A stretch of DNA of 49,285 nt from an uncultured Fibrobacter sp. (GCF_947305105.1 NZ_CAMZCS010000025.1:1-49285); one strand, 5' to 3'; counted from the first letter of the stretch, positions 9,166 to 18,860 are shown. Numbers and translations: made by a program. Notes: generated from the sequence alone by a model not told the origin.

Positions 9166-9789
9166 TCACAACGGATTGTTCCCACAGGTCCGGTTCAACT
9201 TGACAAAAGCGTTTACCGGGTCGGCATAATTCCAGATTCCCCCGAGACTCGCGACCCCGGCGGGAGCCAGTTTTTTGAAGTCGTCCATCGAATCCACATC
9301 GACTCCGCCACTAAGAATCAACGCGGGCCGACGGTCAAGATTTTCGGAATCGAAGAATTTTCCAGCCAGTTCCAGGCCGAGCGTTTCGACAGCTTCAATT
9401 GCCGAAAAAGGCTGAAATACCGGCCCCACCAACGCCCCCGAAACCCATCCGGGCAAATGGAGATACTCGTCGACACTCGAGACACGGGCAACGCAATTTA
9501 CGCGTTTCCAGCTTTCCGGGACATCCCCCGCCAACAGCCGCGCATCGCAAATGCAACCGCGCACATCAAGCCGTTCGGCCGTGTCTGGCGTACCCGCCAA
9601 CCAAATACGGTCACGGCATTCCATCGGGAGCCCGAGCAGCCAACGTTCGTATTCATCGGTACCGGCACACCTGCCCGACCTAGAGCGTTTATCTAAAATC
9701 AGCCGCGTGAGCCCACGGCGGAACATTTCCTCGATATCGTCGTATTCCGAGGCAAAATCATCTGGAGATGTAATGACCCATAACCGCAT
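9166..9789 (-). CDS. Thiamine-phosphate synthase-like protein (ThiE/TenI TIM-barrel superfamily)
   Basis: About 207 residues from the ATG at 9789, where the protein begins MRLWVITSP as ThiE/TenI proteins do; an in-frame ATG at 9813 is less likely. LILDKR fits strand 2 of the barrel and ALVGPVFQ a middle strand. LILSGGVDVDSM, followed by GVASLGGIWN, resembles the C-terminal phosphate-binding loop (usually GGI) of the family. The thiamine pathway Asp and Lys residues are not clear to me, and there are no other thi genes nearby. It could be a true ThiE, a TenI-type thiazole tautomerase, or a relative with another role. It is divergently arranged with the acyltransferase fusion. Confidence 0.7.
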   Translation of the reverse strand: MRLWVITSPDDFASEYDDIEEMFRRGLTRLILDKRSRSGRCAGTDEYERWLLGLPMECRDRIWLAGTPDTAERLDVRGCICDARLLAGDVPESWKRVNCVARVSSVDEYLHLPGWVSGALVGPVFQPFSAIEAVETLGLELAGKFFDSENLDRRPALILSGGVDVDSMDDFKKLAPAGVASLGGIWNYADPVNAFVKLNRTCGNNPL

Positions 9790-9911
9790 ACGCAAAATAT
9801 AACAAAGATGCAAGTTTCACCCAATAAGTCCCCAAAACAACGCTAAGTGACCATTAAGCGCAAATTCTCAAATAAATTTAAACGAGGCTGAATACAGGAA
9901 GAATAGAGGGA

Positions 9912-12900
9912 ATGTTACAAAATACTATTTTTGGGTTCGCTTATAGAGGTTTTATGAAGCTGAGCAAATACCCGAACGTTATTGCCTTCCTGATATTCGT
10001 CTTTTGCAGTATTTTTGTGCAAATGGGGTTGTTCGTCCACTTCCAGCGCTGGCTGTCGTTCTCGTTCGAGGGCTCCGCATTCTGGTGGCGCAGCATGCTT
10101 CTTCAGGTCGCCATCTTCTCGCCAAGCATTTTCATGATGCCGGCAGCAAGCTATTTCGCCGGACACTTCCGCAAGGGCCGTGTCATGGCCTGGTCGTCGG
10201 TGGGGATGGTTGCGGCCGTTATCGCCATCGTTGTTTGTTATGTGGCAGGCGCCGAATGGGTGGCCTACGGCCTGCTTGGTCTTTACGGCGTTTTCCTCGC
10301 CATCCTCACTCCGGCAAAGCTCGGTATCATGAAGGAGATGGTCGAAAGCGAAGATCTGGTGAAAATCAATGCCTGGTACATGGCCCTTTCTGTGCTCGGT
10401 ACGGCAGGCGCAGCATTCTTTGCGATGGGCCTTTCCGGCAGGCCGGACTCCCCCGTCAGCATCGATCTCACCCTCTGGATTTACCTCGGACTGAGCGTTC
10501 TTGCTAGCATCTGCTGTTTCTGCATCAAGGTGGGAAAGATGCAGACGAAGCTCCGGATGCGCTCCTCCCGCCGTAACTTCGCGGCCACCTGGAGGCACCC
10601 CATCGTCCGTCTTTCCATCCTGGGCCTTTCCGCATTCTGGGGCGTAACGCAGATCTTCCTCATCCTCATCCAGAACATGACGGACATGCTCAACACGGCG
10701 GTCATCCCCATCTCGATGTTCATCGTCACCATGGGCTACGTGTTCGGATCGCTCTCCGCCAGTTGGGCATCCAAGGGCTTTGTCGAAACAGGCCTCATCC
10801 CGTTCTCGGCTGTAGCATCCTCCATCACCATGTTCGCGCTCCCCTTTGTACACAACGGCTGGCTGCAGGCGGCACTCTACGGCATCATCGGCTTCTGTGC
10901 CGGTTCCGCATTTGTCATCTTGCGCACGGTCATCCAGAACTTCACCCGGCCCGACACGGCAGGGCGCATCCACGCCGTTGCGAACATGATCCAGATGGCG
11001 TTCCTCGTGCTCGTCATGGGCGGACAGACACTGCTCCTGATATTCACGCCGGTGACGCTGGATTACTGCTTCATGATTCTGGCAGTCATCCTCGCCCTCA
11101 GCTTCATCATGAACCTCCGGCACACCCCGATGCCGCTTTTGCGCGCCGCGCTCCGTTTCGCATTCGCCTTCGTATTCCGCTACCGCGTCAAGGTCGTTGG
11201 CGTCCAGAACATTCCGGAATCGGGCCCGGTCATTCTCGTGGGCCCGCATTTCAGCTTTATCGACTGGGCCGTGCTGCAGATGACATCGCCCAGGCCGCTC
11301 CGCATTGCAAGCAACCGCAACACGTTCGCCGACTGGTACCAGCGCTGGTTCTCGCACGGAAAGTTCTTCATCAACATCAACCGTCGCGACCCCGCCCCCG
11401 CAATGGAGCGCATCCACGAAGCACTGAAGAAGGGCGAAGCCGTCGTCATCTTCCCCGAAGGCGAAGTTTCCAAGAAAGCGTTCATGTCGTCGTTCTCGCT
11501 CGACTATTCGAAGGCTTTCGAAGACACGAACGCCCCGGTAGTCCCGTTCTACATCCAAGGGCTGTGGGGCAGCCGCTACAGCCACGCCTCCGAAAGCGTG
11601 AACCGCCCGCAGGCATTCAACCGCGTCATCAGCGTCGGATACGGCAAGATGCTTCCGGCAAACACGCCCGAAGAGACCATCCACAAGGAACTGGAATTCC
11701 TGGGGACCGACATCTGGAACGTCGCGATGGACCATTCACAAACGATTGTCCCGCTCTGGTTCAAGGCGATGCGCAAGCGCCGTTTCCGCCCAATCCTCAT
11801 TGACCCCGCAGGCAACCACGTGAACGGCTACGGCATGATCCGCCTTTGCCACTATTTCGGTCGCATCATCAAGTCCGCCACCAAGAGCGACAGGCACGTT
11901 GGCTTCATGTTGCCCACGAGCAGGGATGCCGCCCTCGGCATCATCTCGATTCTCGGCACAGGCAAGACTAGCGTGAACCTGAACTATTCCGCTCCGGTCG
12001 ACACCATCCTCGGCTGCATCGACAAGGCCGACGTAAAAACGGTTGTCACGACGCACGCCTTCTTCGACAAGCTCTGCGCAAAGAACATCGCCTTCTCGCA
12101 GATTGCGGGCAAGTGCGCGATGATATACCTGGACGAAGAAGAAGCAAAGATTTCTACAGTAAGCAAGATCCTTTCGACAGCGATTATCATGGCCTGTCCG
12201 GGAGGACTCCTGCGCAGGCTCTGGTTCTCGGCAGCGAAGTTGAACGACGATGCCGTCATCCTGTTCAGTTCGGGTTCCGAAGGCACGCCCAAGGGTGTCG
12301 AGCTTACGCACAAGAACGTCATCTCGAATGCGCAGCAGGGTGACTACGTCATAAAGCTCTGCCGCACGGACGTCATGACGGCGCTGCTCCCGCTGTTCCA
12401 TTCCTTCGGCTTTACGCTCACCTTCATCTTGCCGCTTTTGGACGGCGTGCCGATGGTGCTCTGCCCCGACCCGACCGACATCAAGACGCTCGCCCGCGTG
12501 TGCGCCCAGTACAAGACCACCATCATGATGGGTACGCCCACGTTCCTGCGCGCCATCGCCATCAACCGCTGGGTCCACCCGATGTGCCTTGATTCGCTGC
12601 GCTACATTATCGCCGGTGCCGAAAAGCTCCGCCCCGAAATGCGCGAAGCGTTCAAGCTCAAGTTCGGCAAGGACATTTACGAAGGTTACGGCTGCACGGA
12701 ACTTACGCCGCTTACGACAATCAATGCGCCCAACGTGTTGCTCGACGACTTCCTCACAATGGAAAAATGCAGCGACCCCACAAGTATCGGGCTCCCGACC
12801 CCGGGTGCCGTATGCGCCATCATCGACCCCGAAACGAACGAATTCTTGCCGCAAGGCGCAGAGGGCATGCTTGTCGTGACCGGCCCGCAAGTGATGAAAG

Positions 12901-13358
12901 GTTATCTGAAAGACAAAGAAAAGACCGACAATGTCATCCTCAAAATCGATGGCCGCCGCTGGTACAAGACGGGCGACAAGTGCTCCATCACGAAGGACGG
13001 ATTCGTGTTGATTCTCGGACGTTACAGCCGTTTCGCGAAACTCGGCGGAGAAATGATTTCGCTTACCGCCGTAGAACTCCGCATAGCCGAAACGAAGGTG
13101 CTCGAAGGTTCGGAATTTGCAGTGACGGCCGTTGCCGACTCGTCGAAGGGCGAACGTATCGTACTGCTGGTCAAGGGAGACCTCGATACCGAAGAAATTT
13201 CACGCAGTTTGCGCAAGTCGGGCATGCCTCCCCTGATGCTCCCCGGCTCGGTATTCTGCGTCAACGAAATTCCGAAGCTCGGTTCCGGGAAATGGGATTT
13301 CCCCGGAATGAAGAAGATGGCGACAGAACTCGAAGAGAACAAGAAAAAGACAACCTAA
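9912..13358 (+). CDS. aas: Three-domain fusion: MFS lysophospholipid flippase, PlsC acyltransferase and acyl-ACP synthetase
   Basis: The protein has 1148 residues. Residues 1-410 are a 12-helix MFS transporter of the LplT type. Residues about 425-620 are a PlsC acyltransferase with H-x4-D (HFSFID near residue 447) and FPEGE (near 514). Residues about 640-1148 are an AMP-forming acyl-ACP/acyl-CoA synthetase with the phosphate loop FSSGSEGTPKG (near 783), the YGCTE adenine motif and the YKTGD motif. LplT imports lysophosphatidylethanolamine across the inner membrane and Aas re-acylates it, so this is a one-polypeptide phospholipid repair system. The ATG at 9912 follows an AGAGGGA box; an ATG at 9954 with AGAGG is also possible. 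It is 10 bases upstream of mntP. Confidence 0.92.
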   Translation: MLQNTIFGFAYRGFMKLSKYPNVIAFLIFVFCSIFVQMGLFVHFQRWLSFSFEGSAFWWRSMLLQVAIFSPSIFMMPAASYFAGHFRKGRVMAWSSVGMVAAVIAIVVCYVAGAEWVAYGLLGLYGVFLAILTPAKLGIMKEMVESEDLVKINAWYMALSVLGTAGAAFFAMGLSGRPDSPVSIDLTLWIYLGLSVLASICCFCIKVGKMQTKLRMRSSRRNFAATWRHPIVRLSILGLSAFWGVTQIFLILIQNMTDMLNTAVIPISMFIVTMGYVFGSLSASWASKGFVETGLIPFSAVASSITMFALPFVHNGWLQAALYGIIGFCAGSAFVILRTVIQNFTRPDTAGRIHAVANMIQMAFLVLVMGGQTLLLIFTPVTLDYCFMILAVILALSFIMNLRHTPMPLLRAALRFAFAFVFRYRVKVVGVQNIPESGPVILVGPHFSFIDWAVLQMTSPRPLRIASNRNTFADWYQRWFSHGKFFININRRDPAPAMERIHEALKKGEAVVIFPEGEVSKKAFMSSFSLDYSKAFEDTNAPVVPFYIQGLWGSRYSHASESVNRPQAFNRVISVGYGKMLPANTPEETIHKELEFLGTDIWNVAMDHSQTIVPLWFKAMRKRRFRPILIDPAGNHVNGYGMIRLCHYFGRIIKSATKSDRHVGFMLPTSRDAALGIISILGTGKTSVNLNYSAPVDTILGCIDKADVKTVVTTHAFFDKLCAKNIAFSQIAGKCAMIYLDEEEAKISTVSKILSTAIIMACPGGLLRRLWFSAAKLNDDAVILFSSGSEGTPKGVELTHKNVISNAQQGDYVIKLCRTDVMTALLPLFHSFGFTLTFILPLLDGVPMVLCPDPTDIKTLARVCAQYKTTIMMGTPTFLRAIAINRWVHPMCLDSLRYIIAGAEKLRPEMREAFKLKFGKDIYEGYGCTELTPLTTINAPNVLLDDFLTMEKCSDPTSIGLPTPGAVCAIIDPETNEFLPQGAEGMLVVTGPQVMKGYLKDKEKTDNVILKIDGRRWYKTGDKCSITKDGFVLILGRYSRFAKLGGEMISLTAVELRIAETKVLEGSEFAVTAVADSSKGERIVLLVKGDLDTEEISRSLRKSGMPPLMLPGSVFCVNEIPKLGSGKWDFPGMKKMATELEENKKKTT

Positions 13359-13368
13359 TTTTTAAGAC

Positions 13369-13938
13369 ATGGGAATCGTAGAAATCATCATCATCGCAAT
13401 TGTCGAAGCGATGGACTGTTTCGCAGTCGCCATCGCCACGGGGCTTTCCAAGTCGGGCATTCCTTACAGCCGGGCCATGCTCCAAGCGGTCAGTTTCGGC
13501 GTTTTCCAAGGCGTGATGACACTCCTCGGGTATTTTCTCGGCAGCTTTGCTGAACGCTGGTTCAACGCCATCGGGACTCCCATCGCCTGCACCATCCTCT
13601 GCATTTTAGGGGCGCGCATGATCTGGGGAGCCGTCCGCGGAGATACCGGCGAAGAAGAAGGTGAAAAAATCGCTGCGAAGAACCTCTCGATTACAAATAT
13701 TCTTCTCCTTTCTGTGGCCACAAGCATCGACGCTTTTGCTGTAGGCATTTCGTTCGCCTTTGTGAATGCAAACATGGTCTTTGCCACATCGGCTATCGCG
13801 TTAGCAAGCTTTGCCATGGGAGTCATCGGTTACGAAGCTGGCCGCCATGCCGCAAAAAAATTCAAGACAAAAATCCCGGAGATTATCGCCGGGATTATTC
13901 TTATTGCAATCGGTATAAAATTGGTGGTTGCCGGTTAG
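13369..13938 (+). CDS. mntP: Manganese efflux pump MntP
   Basis: The protein has 189 residues and six hydrophobic helices in two related halves. Each half carries an Asp motif: EAMDCFAVAIATG in helix 1 and ATSIDAFAVGISFAF in helix 4, as in the YebN/MntP family. The family exports Mn2+ (and has been linked to Fe) across the inner membrane. It is translated 10 bases after the aas fusion, with no room for a Mn riboswitch of its own. Its stop codon overlaps the nadE stop on the opposite strand. Confidence 0.93.
   Translation: MGIVEIIIIAIVEAMDCFAVAIATGLSKSGIPYSRAMLQAVSFGVFQGVMTLLGYFLGSFAERWFNAIGTPIACTILCILGARMIWGAVRGDTGEEEGEKIAAKNLSITNILLLSVATSIDAFAVGISFAFVNANMVFATSAIALASFAMGVIGYEAGRHAAKKFKTKIPEIIAGIILIAIGIKLVVAG
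13868..13895 (-). terminator. Candidate terminator of nadE inside mntP
   Basis: On the minus strand ATCCCGG and CCGGGAT form a 7-bp stem around a 9-base loop, followed by TTTTG. It lies 40 bases past the nadE stop codon, within mntP coding sequence. Stem and T-run are modest. Confidence 0.5.
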
Positions 13939-15896
13939 GCTTCTATCCAGTCGCTGTAGCTCGCATCGCTGGGCATGCGCCAATCGGCGCGGGGCGAGAG
14001 CGAAATCGTACCGACCTTCGGGCCATCGGGAATGCAACTGCGCTTGAACTGCTGCGTAAAGAAACGACGCACGAAAACCTTGAGAGCTTTCTGCAATTCC
14101 TCTTCGGTGTATTTGCCCGCAAAGGCGTAATTTGCGAGGAACAAAAGTTTTTGCGGCGGCGCACCGTACTTTGCAAAATGGTATAGATAAAAATCGTGGA
14201 TTTCGTAAGCGCCCAAGATGCTTTCGGTTTTCTGGGCAATCTGCCCGTGAGAATCGGCGGGCAAAAGTTCCGGCGAAACCGGCGTATCGAGGATATCGCG
14301 CAACACCGATGCAAGTTCTGCGGCCTTTTCTTCGTCGGCAGAGAATTTCCGGGCATGGTCCGCATACCAGTTCACGGCATGGCGCACGAGCGTTTTCGGA
14401 ATATCGCAATTCACGGCATACATCGACATGTGATCGGCATTGTAAGTGCTCCAGCCGAGTGCAATTTCAGAAAGGTCGCCCGTACCAATGACGATTCCGT
14501 GTTCGCTGTTTGCAATATCCATCAAGATTTGTGTGCGTTCGCGGGCCTGTACATTCTCGTAGGTCACATCCAGTTTTTCTGGATCATGGCCGATGTCGGT
14601 AAAGTGTTGCAAGCAAGCCTTACGGATGTCGACGGTCCTGAGTTCTACGCCCAAAAGTTTCGCAAGGGAGGCCGCATTGTCATGAGTGCGTTTCGTCGTG
14701 CCAAATCCGGGCATCGTCAGTGCGAGAATTTGATTGGCGGGGCGCTTTAAAAGCTTGAACGTTTCTGCAACGACGAGCAATGCAAGCGTTGAATCGAGAC
14801 CGCCCGAAAGCCCGATGACAGCGCGGGCAGAAAGCGACTCTTCGAGTCGCTTTGCAAGTCCTGCGCACTGGATATTGAATATCTCGGTGCAGGACTTGTC
14901 GCGAGTTTCGATAGATGCAGGCACAAACGGCGTCGGCGACACAAAACGGTACTTGAGGGAATCCGTCGAACGAATCCCCTCGAAACTCGCCGCCCGCGCA
15001 TACACACTCCGGCCATCGAAATCCTGGAACGAGCCTTCGCTCAAGCGCAGCATGTTCATGCGTTCCACATCCACATCGGCGTAGATGATTGCGGATTCAC
15101 GGCAGAACGGCTTGTTTTCGGCAATCATCGTCCCGTTCTCGGCAATCATCAGGTGCCCGCTAAAGACCATGTCTGTCGTGGATTCATAGACACCGGCAGA
15201 AGCGTAAACGTAAGCGGCCATGCAACGCGCCGACTGGCTCATCACCAAGTTACGGCGGTAATCGCGTTTGCCCACCAGCGCATCGCTTGCAGACAAATTC
15301 ACAATCACGTTCGCTCCCGCCAAGGCCAGTTCTCCGCTCGGAGGGACTGCCGTCCACAAATCTTCGCAGAGTTCTACGCCCACGCGGATTTCGGAACCAT
15401 TCCCCTTTACCGTAAAGAAGTTCGTCACCGGCACATAGCCAAAGCAATCCAGATGGCAACGGAGCGCACTGCCGCCTACTCCCCCACGCAGCAAGTCGCG
15501 GCCACTCGAGAAATGGCGCTTTTCGTAGAACTCGCGCTGGTTCGGCAAGTGGATCTTGGGCGTTACTGCAACGAGTTTACCCTTCTGCAAGAAGGCGCCG
15601 CAGTTGTAAAGGCCACCGAACATGCGGAGCGGGAGCCCCACCGCGATTACGACATCGCTATCGGCAAAGGCATTGGCAATTTTCTGCAAAGCTTCCAGAC
15701 TCTTCTGGAGCAGCAGTTCCTGGTGGAAAAGGTCACTACAAGTGTAACCCGTGATGCATAGTTCCGGGAACACCACAAAACAGGCACTATTCTTGACAGC
15801 CTCGGTGGCGCATCGGATAATTTCGTCCGTATTATAGGCGATATTGGCGATTTTTAACGTCGGGCAAACCGACGCAAAGCGATAAAAACCAAACAC
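13935..15896 (-). CDS. nadE: Glutamine-dependent NAD+ synthetase
   Basis: The 653-residue protein joins an N-terminal nitrilase-type glutaminase to a C-terminal NAD synthetase. The glutaminase triad is visible: Glu45 in FPELCITGYTC, Lys in KIHLPNQREFYEKRHF, and the nucleophile Cys in VGVELCEDLW. The synthetase carries the ATP loop GLSGGLDST near residue 362. It amidates nicotinic acid adenine dinucleotide using glutamine. The GTG start at 15896 overlaps the stop of the upstream activator gene (TAGTG), so translation is probably coupled. nadK and nadD are also in this window. Confidence 0.95.
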   Translation of the reverse strand: MFGFYRFASVCPTLKIANIAYNTDEIIRCATEAVKNSACFVVFPELCITGYTCSDLFHQELLLQKSLEALQKIANAFADSDVVIAVGLPLRMFGGLYNCGAFLQKGKLVAVTPKIHLPNQREFYEKRHFSSGRDLLRGGVGGSALRCHLDCFGYVPVTNFFTVKGNGSEIRVGVELCEDLWTAVPPSGELALAGANVIVNLSASDALVGKRDYRRNLVMSQSARCMAAYVYASAGVYESTTDMVFSGHLMIAENGTMIAENKPFCRESAIIYADVDVERMNMLRLSEGSFQDFDGRSVYARAASFEGIRSTDSLKYRFVSPTPFVPASIETRDKSCTEIFNIQCAGLAKRLEESLSARAVIGLSGGLDSTLALLVVAETFKLLKRPANQILALTMPGFGTTKRTHDNAASLAKLLGVELRTVDIRKACLQHFTDIGHDPEKLDVTYENVQARERTQILMDIANSEHGIVIGTGDLSEIALGWSTYNADHMSMYAVNCDIPKTLVRHAVNWYADHARKFSADEEKAAELASVLRDILDTPVSPELLPADSHGQIAQKTESILGAYEIHDFYLYHFAKYGAPPQKLLFLANYAFAGKYTEEELQKALKVFVRRFFTQQFKRSCIPDGPKVGTISLSPRADWRMPSDASYSDWIEA

Positions 15897-17422
15897 TAGT
15901 GGCCTGACTTGATTCCGAGCTTGTTCATGCGGTAGTTCATCATGCGCGGGGACACGCCCAAATCGCGGCCTGCGGCAGAAAGGTTACCGTTATTGCGTTT
16001 GATGGCTTCGGTGATGATTTCACGTTCGTAATTGTTCAACATCACCTCAAGCGGAGCCACCTTCGTATTGTGCGAACCCGCCTGGCCCGTACTCAAGCTA
16101 GTCTGCAACGACGGAGGCAAGTTATAACTGTGAACACAGTCGTCGGTTGCCGTGAGCACCGCACGTTCCATGCAGTTTTCAAGTTCGCGCACGTTGCCCG
16201 GCCAATGGTAGCTCATGAGCAAGTTGATGGCCGTCGTCGAAAGGCGTTGCACCTTCTTGTTGTAACGCAAATTCATCTTTTCGATGAAGTGTTCCGCAAG
16301 CAAGATGATGTCGGATTTGCGCTTCGCCAAGTCGGGCATGGCAATCGGGAAAATGTTCAAGCGGTAGAAAAGGTCTTCGCGGAACTTGCCCTGCGCAATC
16401 AATTCTTCCAAGTTGCGGCTTGTGGCCGCCAAAAAACGCACGTCGGAATGCAATTCCTCGTTGCTGCCCACGCGACTGAAAGTGCGTTCTTGCAAGAAGC
16501 GCAACAACTTGACCTGCGTTTGCATCGTCAGGTCGCCAATTTCGTCGAGGAAGAGCGTGCCCCCGTTGGCCGCTTCGGCACGGCCGATACGGCGGTTCAC
16601 CGCACCCGTAAAGGCGCCCTTCTCATGGCCGAAAAGCTCGCTTTCCACCAAGTTTTCGGGGAGAGCCGCACAGTTGAGCGTAATGAACGGCTTGTCCTTC
16701 CTTGCCGACAAATTCACAATGGCGCGGGCAATCATCTCTTTACCCGTACCGCTACCGCCGCGAATGAGGACGGTCGCATCGCTCGGGGCCACCTGGCGCA
16801 CCTGTTCGTAAACAATCTGCATCTCGCGGCAGTTGCCCACAAGTTCGCCCGGGTTGTTCGAAAGCATATCGCGGAGTTTGCGGTTCTCTTCGAGCATAGC
16901 CTCGCGTTCGTTATGCAGTTCAATACATTCGTTCGCTGCATCGCCCGTGATATTGGCGATGATTTCGAGCAAGGCGACATCGCGGTCCAAATCCGTCGTC
17001 CCGTCTACGGGGCGGTCAATCGAGAGCGTACCGATCACCTGGCCGTCGTGAATCAACGGCACACAAATAAAAGCGACTTGAGATTCGTAATGGCGGCTCC
17101 CCGTGCGGTTCAGGAACCTGGAATCTTTGCGCAAATCAGGAATCACATGGCTAATGCCACGTTCGGCCACATGCCCCGTAATGCCTTCGCCCATGCGATA
17201 GGAACCACGCTGTTTTTCAGATTCGTCAAGCCCGCGTGACGCCTCGATTTTAAGAGTATCGCCAAAGAGCAGCGCAAAAGTGCCGCGCAACATGCCAAGT
17301 TCGGATTCCAGAATGCCCAATACGTTTTCAAGCAATTTCTCCACATTACGTTCGTGGATAATCGCGACGCTGATTTTCTGGACCACCGAAATTTCGGATC
17401 TTACAGGAGAAGGCATGGACAT
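15896..17422 (-). CDS. NifA-like sigma54-dependent activator (GAF, AAA+, Fis-type HTH)
   Basis: The protein has 508 residues. A GAF sensor domain spans about 20-175, followed by a short coiled linker and an AAA+ domain (about 205-440). The AAA+ domain has Walker A GGSGTGKE near residue 220 (most relatives have GESGTGKE), the sigma54-contacting loop GAFTGA near 269, and Walker B GGTLFLDEIGDL. The C-terminal Fis-type helix-turn-helix is NLSAAGRDLGVSPRMMNYRMNKLGI. This order matches NifA and NorR-like activators, but no nif genes are in the window, so NifA refers only to architecture. It sits between dapL and nadE on the same strand, downstream of a predicted sigma54 promoter in front of dapF. 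There is no clear Shine-Dalgarno; the leader is made of repeats. Confidence 0.93.
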   Translation of the reverse strand: MSMPSPVRSEISVVQKISVAIIHERNVEKLLENVLGILESELGMLRGTFALLFGDTLKIEASRGLDESEKQRGSYRMGEGITGHVAERGISHVIPDLRKDSRFLNRTGSRHYESQVAFICVPLIHDGQVIGTLSIDRPVDGTTDLDRDVALLEIIANITGDAANECIELHNEREAMLEENRKLRDMLSNNPGELVGNCREMQIVYEQVRQVAPSDATVLIRGGSGTGKEMIARAIVNLSARKDKPFITLNCAALPENLVESELFGHEKGAFTGAVNRRIGRAEAANGGTLFLDEIGDLTMQTQVKLLRFLQERTFSRVGSNEELHSDVRFLAATSRNLEELIAQGKFREDLFYRLNIFPIAMPDLAKRKSDIILLAEHFIEKMNLRYNKKVQRLSTTAINLLMSYHWPGNVRELENCMERAVLTATDDCVHSYNLPPSLQTSLSTGQAGSHNTKVAPLEVMLNNYEREIITEAIKRNNGNLSAAGRDLGVSPRMMNYRMNKLGIKSGH

Positions 17423-17440
17423 AAGATAGTAAATAGGAGA

Positions 17441-17647
17441 TAGGGGTTGGGATTTAGGGGTTAGGATCTAAAGGTTAGAATCTAGGGGCTAGGATCTAGG
17501 GGCTAGGATCTAGGGGCTAGGATCTAGAGGCTAGAATCTAGGGACTAGGGGTTAGGGAGAAATTTCACGGCTCCGCCGTCTGTTACTAACGCACGAAGTG
17601 CGTGAATCTTATTCACTAGCCTCAAGTCTCTATTCTCTAGCCTCTTT
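17441..17647. repeat. Composite intergenic repeat, copy A
   Basis: The part at 17464-17547 is six head-to-tail 14-base units with consensus GGATCTAGGGGCTA, flanked by GGGGTTAG variants. Next come two small hairpins, ACGGC-TCC-GCCGT (17567-17579) and ACGCAC-GAA-GTGCGT (17589-17603), then CTAGCCTC-type sequence up to the dapL stop codon. Copy B at 18861-19106 has the same parts in the same order. The element fills the whole dapL-activator gap and so lies in the transcript leader of the activator gene. Confidence 0.85.
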
Positions 17648-18856
17648 TTACAATTTCTCCTTGATTCGCTGGAGTGCATTTTTCGTGCGTTCATAGTCAC
17701 CGAAGGCGGTCAGGCGGAAATATCCTTCGCCACAGGGGCCAAATCCACTGCCCGGGGTGCCCACCACCTCGCACGTGGAGAGCAAGCGGTCGAAGAAGTC
17801 GAAGGACTTTTCGCCATCAGCGATTTTCCACCAGATGTACGGGGCATGTTCGCCGCCGAACACCGTGTAGCCCGCAGCCGTGAGTTCCTGGCGAATGACT
17901 TTCGCGGTGCGCATGTAACCGGCAATGACGTCCTTGGTTTGCTGCCAACCGATCGGAGAATAAATCGCTTCGGCGGCTCGCTGCGTCACGTAGTTCACGC
18001 CATTGAACTTGGTACACTGGCGGCGGTTCCACATGGCATGGAGCTTCGAAAGTTCGTGCGGGATGACCGTATAGGCGCAGCGCACGCCTGTGAAGCCGGC
18101 CGTCTTGCTGAAGCTGCGGAATTCGATGGCGCAAGTACGCGCTCCCGGAATCTCGAAAATGGAATGCGGCAGCGTTTCGTCCTGGATATAGCAGTTGTAG
18201 GCGCCGTCAAACAGAATCAACGCACCCGTCTCGTTCGCAAAGTCGACAAATTTCTGTAAAGTCTCGCGACTGAGAACCGTACCCGTCGGGTTGTTCGGGC
18301 TGCACAGGTAAATGAGCTGCACCGGATTCTTGGGCAAGTCCGGCTGGAAATTGTTCTCGGCAGTTGAAGCAAGGTAGGTCACCTCGGAGAAATGGCCGTC
18401 GGCCTGGAGCGTTCCGGTACGGCCTGCCATCACGTTGGAATCCAAATAGACCGGATAAACCGGGTCCGGAATGGCAATCTTTACATTTTCTGAAAAGAGC
18501 TCCTGGATGTTGGCCACATCGCACTTGGAACCATCACTCACGAAGATGTCGTTCGGGTCCATTTCGATACCGCGGGCGGTATATTCCCCACGGACGATGG
18601 CCTCGCGCAAAAAGTCATAGCCCTGTTCGGGGCCATAGCCGCGGAAGGTGTCCTTGACGGCCATCTCGTCGACAGCCTTGTGCATGGCGCTGATGACTTC
18701 GGGGATAAGCGGAGTCGTCACGTCACCGATACCCAGGCGGATGATGTCGGCCTCGGGATGCACGCCCTGGTATTCCTTGATTTTATGGGCGATGGTGGAG
18801 AAAAGGTAGCTGCCAGGCAGGCGGTCGTAGAAGGAGTTGATGTAGGATTCGTTCAT
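17648..18856 (-). CDS. dapL: LL-diaminopimelate aminotransferase
   Basis: This 402-residue fold-type I PLP aminotransferase has the sequence style of the DapL family: RLGIGDVTTPL near the N-terminus, FRGYGPEQGY, SDGSKCDVANIQELF, PDPVYPVY, CSPNNPTGT, and the PLP lysine in FRSFSKTAGFTGVRC near residue 249. It converts tetrahydrodipicolinate and glutamate directly to LL-diaminopimelate in one step, bypassing the succinylase/acetylase route. DapF, encoded just upstream, makes the meso form for peptidoglycan and lysine. The ATG at 18856 has no Shine-Dalgarno box; it directly follows repeat copy B. Confidence 0.95.
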   Translation of the reverse strand: MNESYINSFYDRLPGSYLFSTIAHKIKEYQGVHPEADIIRLGIGDVTTPLIPEVISAMHKAVDEMAVKDTFRGYGPEQGYDFLREAIVRGEYTARGIEMDPNDIFVSDGSKCDVANIQELFSENVKIAIPDPVYPVYLDSNVMAGRTGTLQADGHFSEVTYLASTAENNFQPDLPKNPVQLIYLCSPNNPTGTVLSRETLQKFVDFANETGALILFDGAYNCYIQDETLPHSIFEIPGARTCAIEFRSFSKTAGFTGVRCAYTVIPHELSKLHAMWNRRQCTKFNGVNYVTQRAAEAIYSPIGWQQTKDVIAGYMRTAKVIRQELTAAGYTVFGGEHAPYIWWKIADGEKSFDFFDRLLSTCEVVGTPGSGFGPCGEGYFRLTAFGDYERTKNALQRIKEKL

Positions 18857-18860
18857 AAGT

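Noticed and set aside
9915-11735. A 606-codon minus-strand frame
   Set aside because: It is antisense to the acyltransferase fusion and encodes a biased H/E/D/R-rich sequence with no motif or signal.
13359-13368. A manganese riboswitch before mntP
   Set aside because: Only 10 bases separate mntP from the preceding gene, so there is no room for one.
17464-17547. Regular 14-base repeats considered as a CRISPR array
   Set aside because: The units are directly adjacent with no spacers and the unit is far too short; no cas genes are near.
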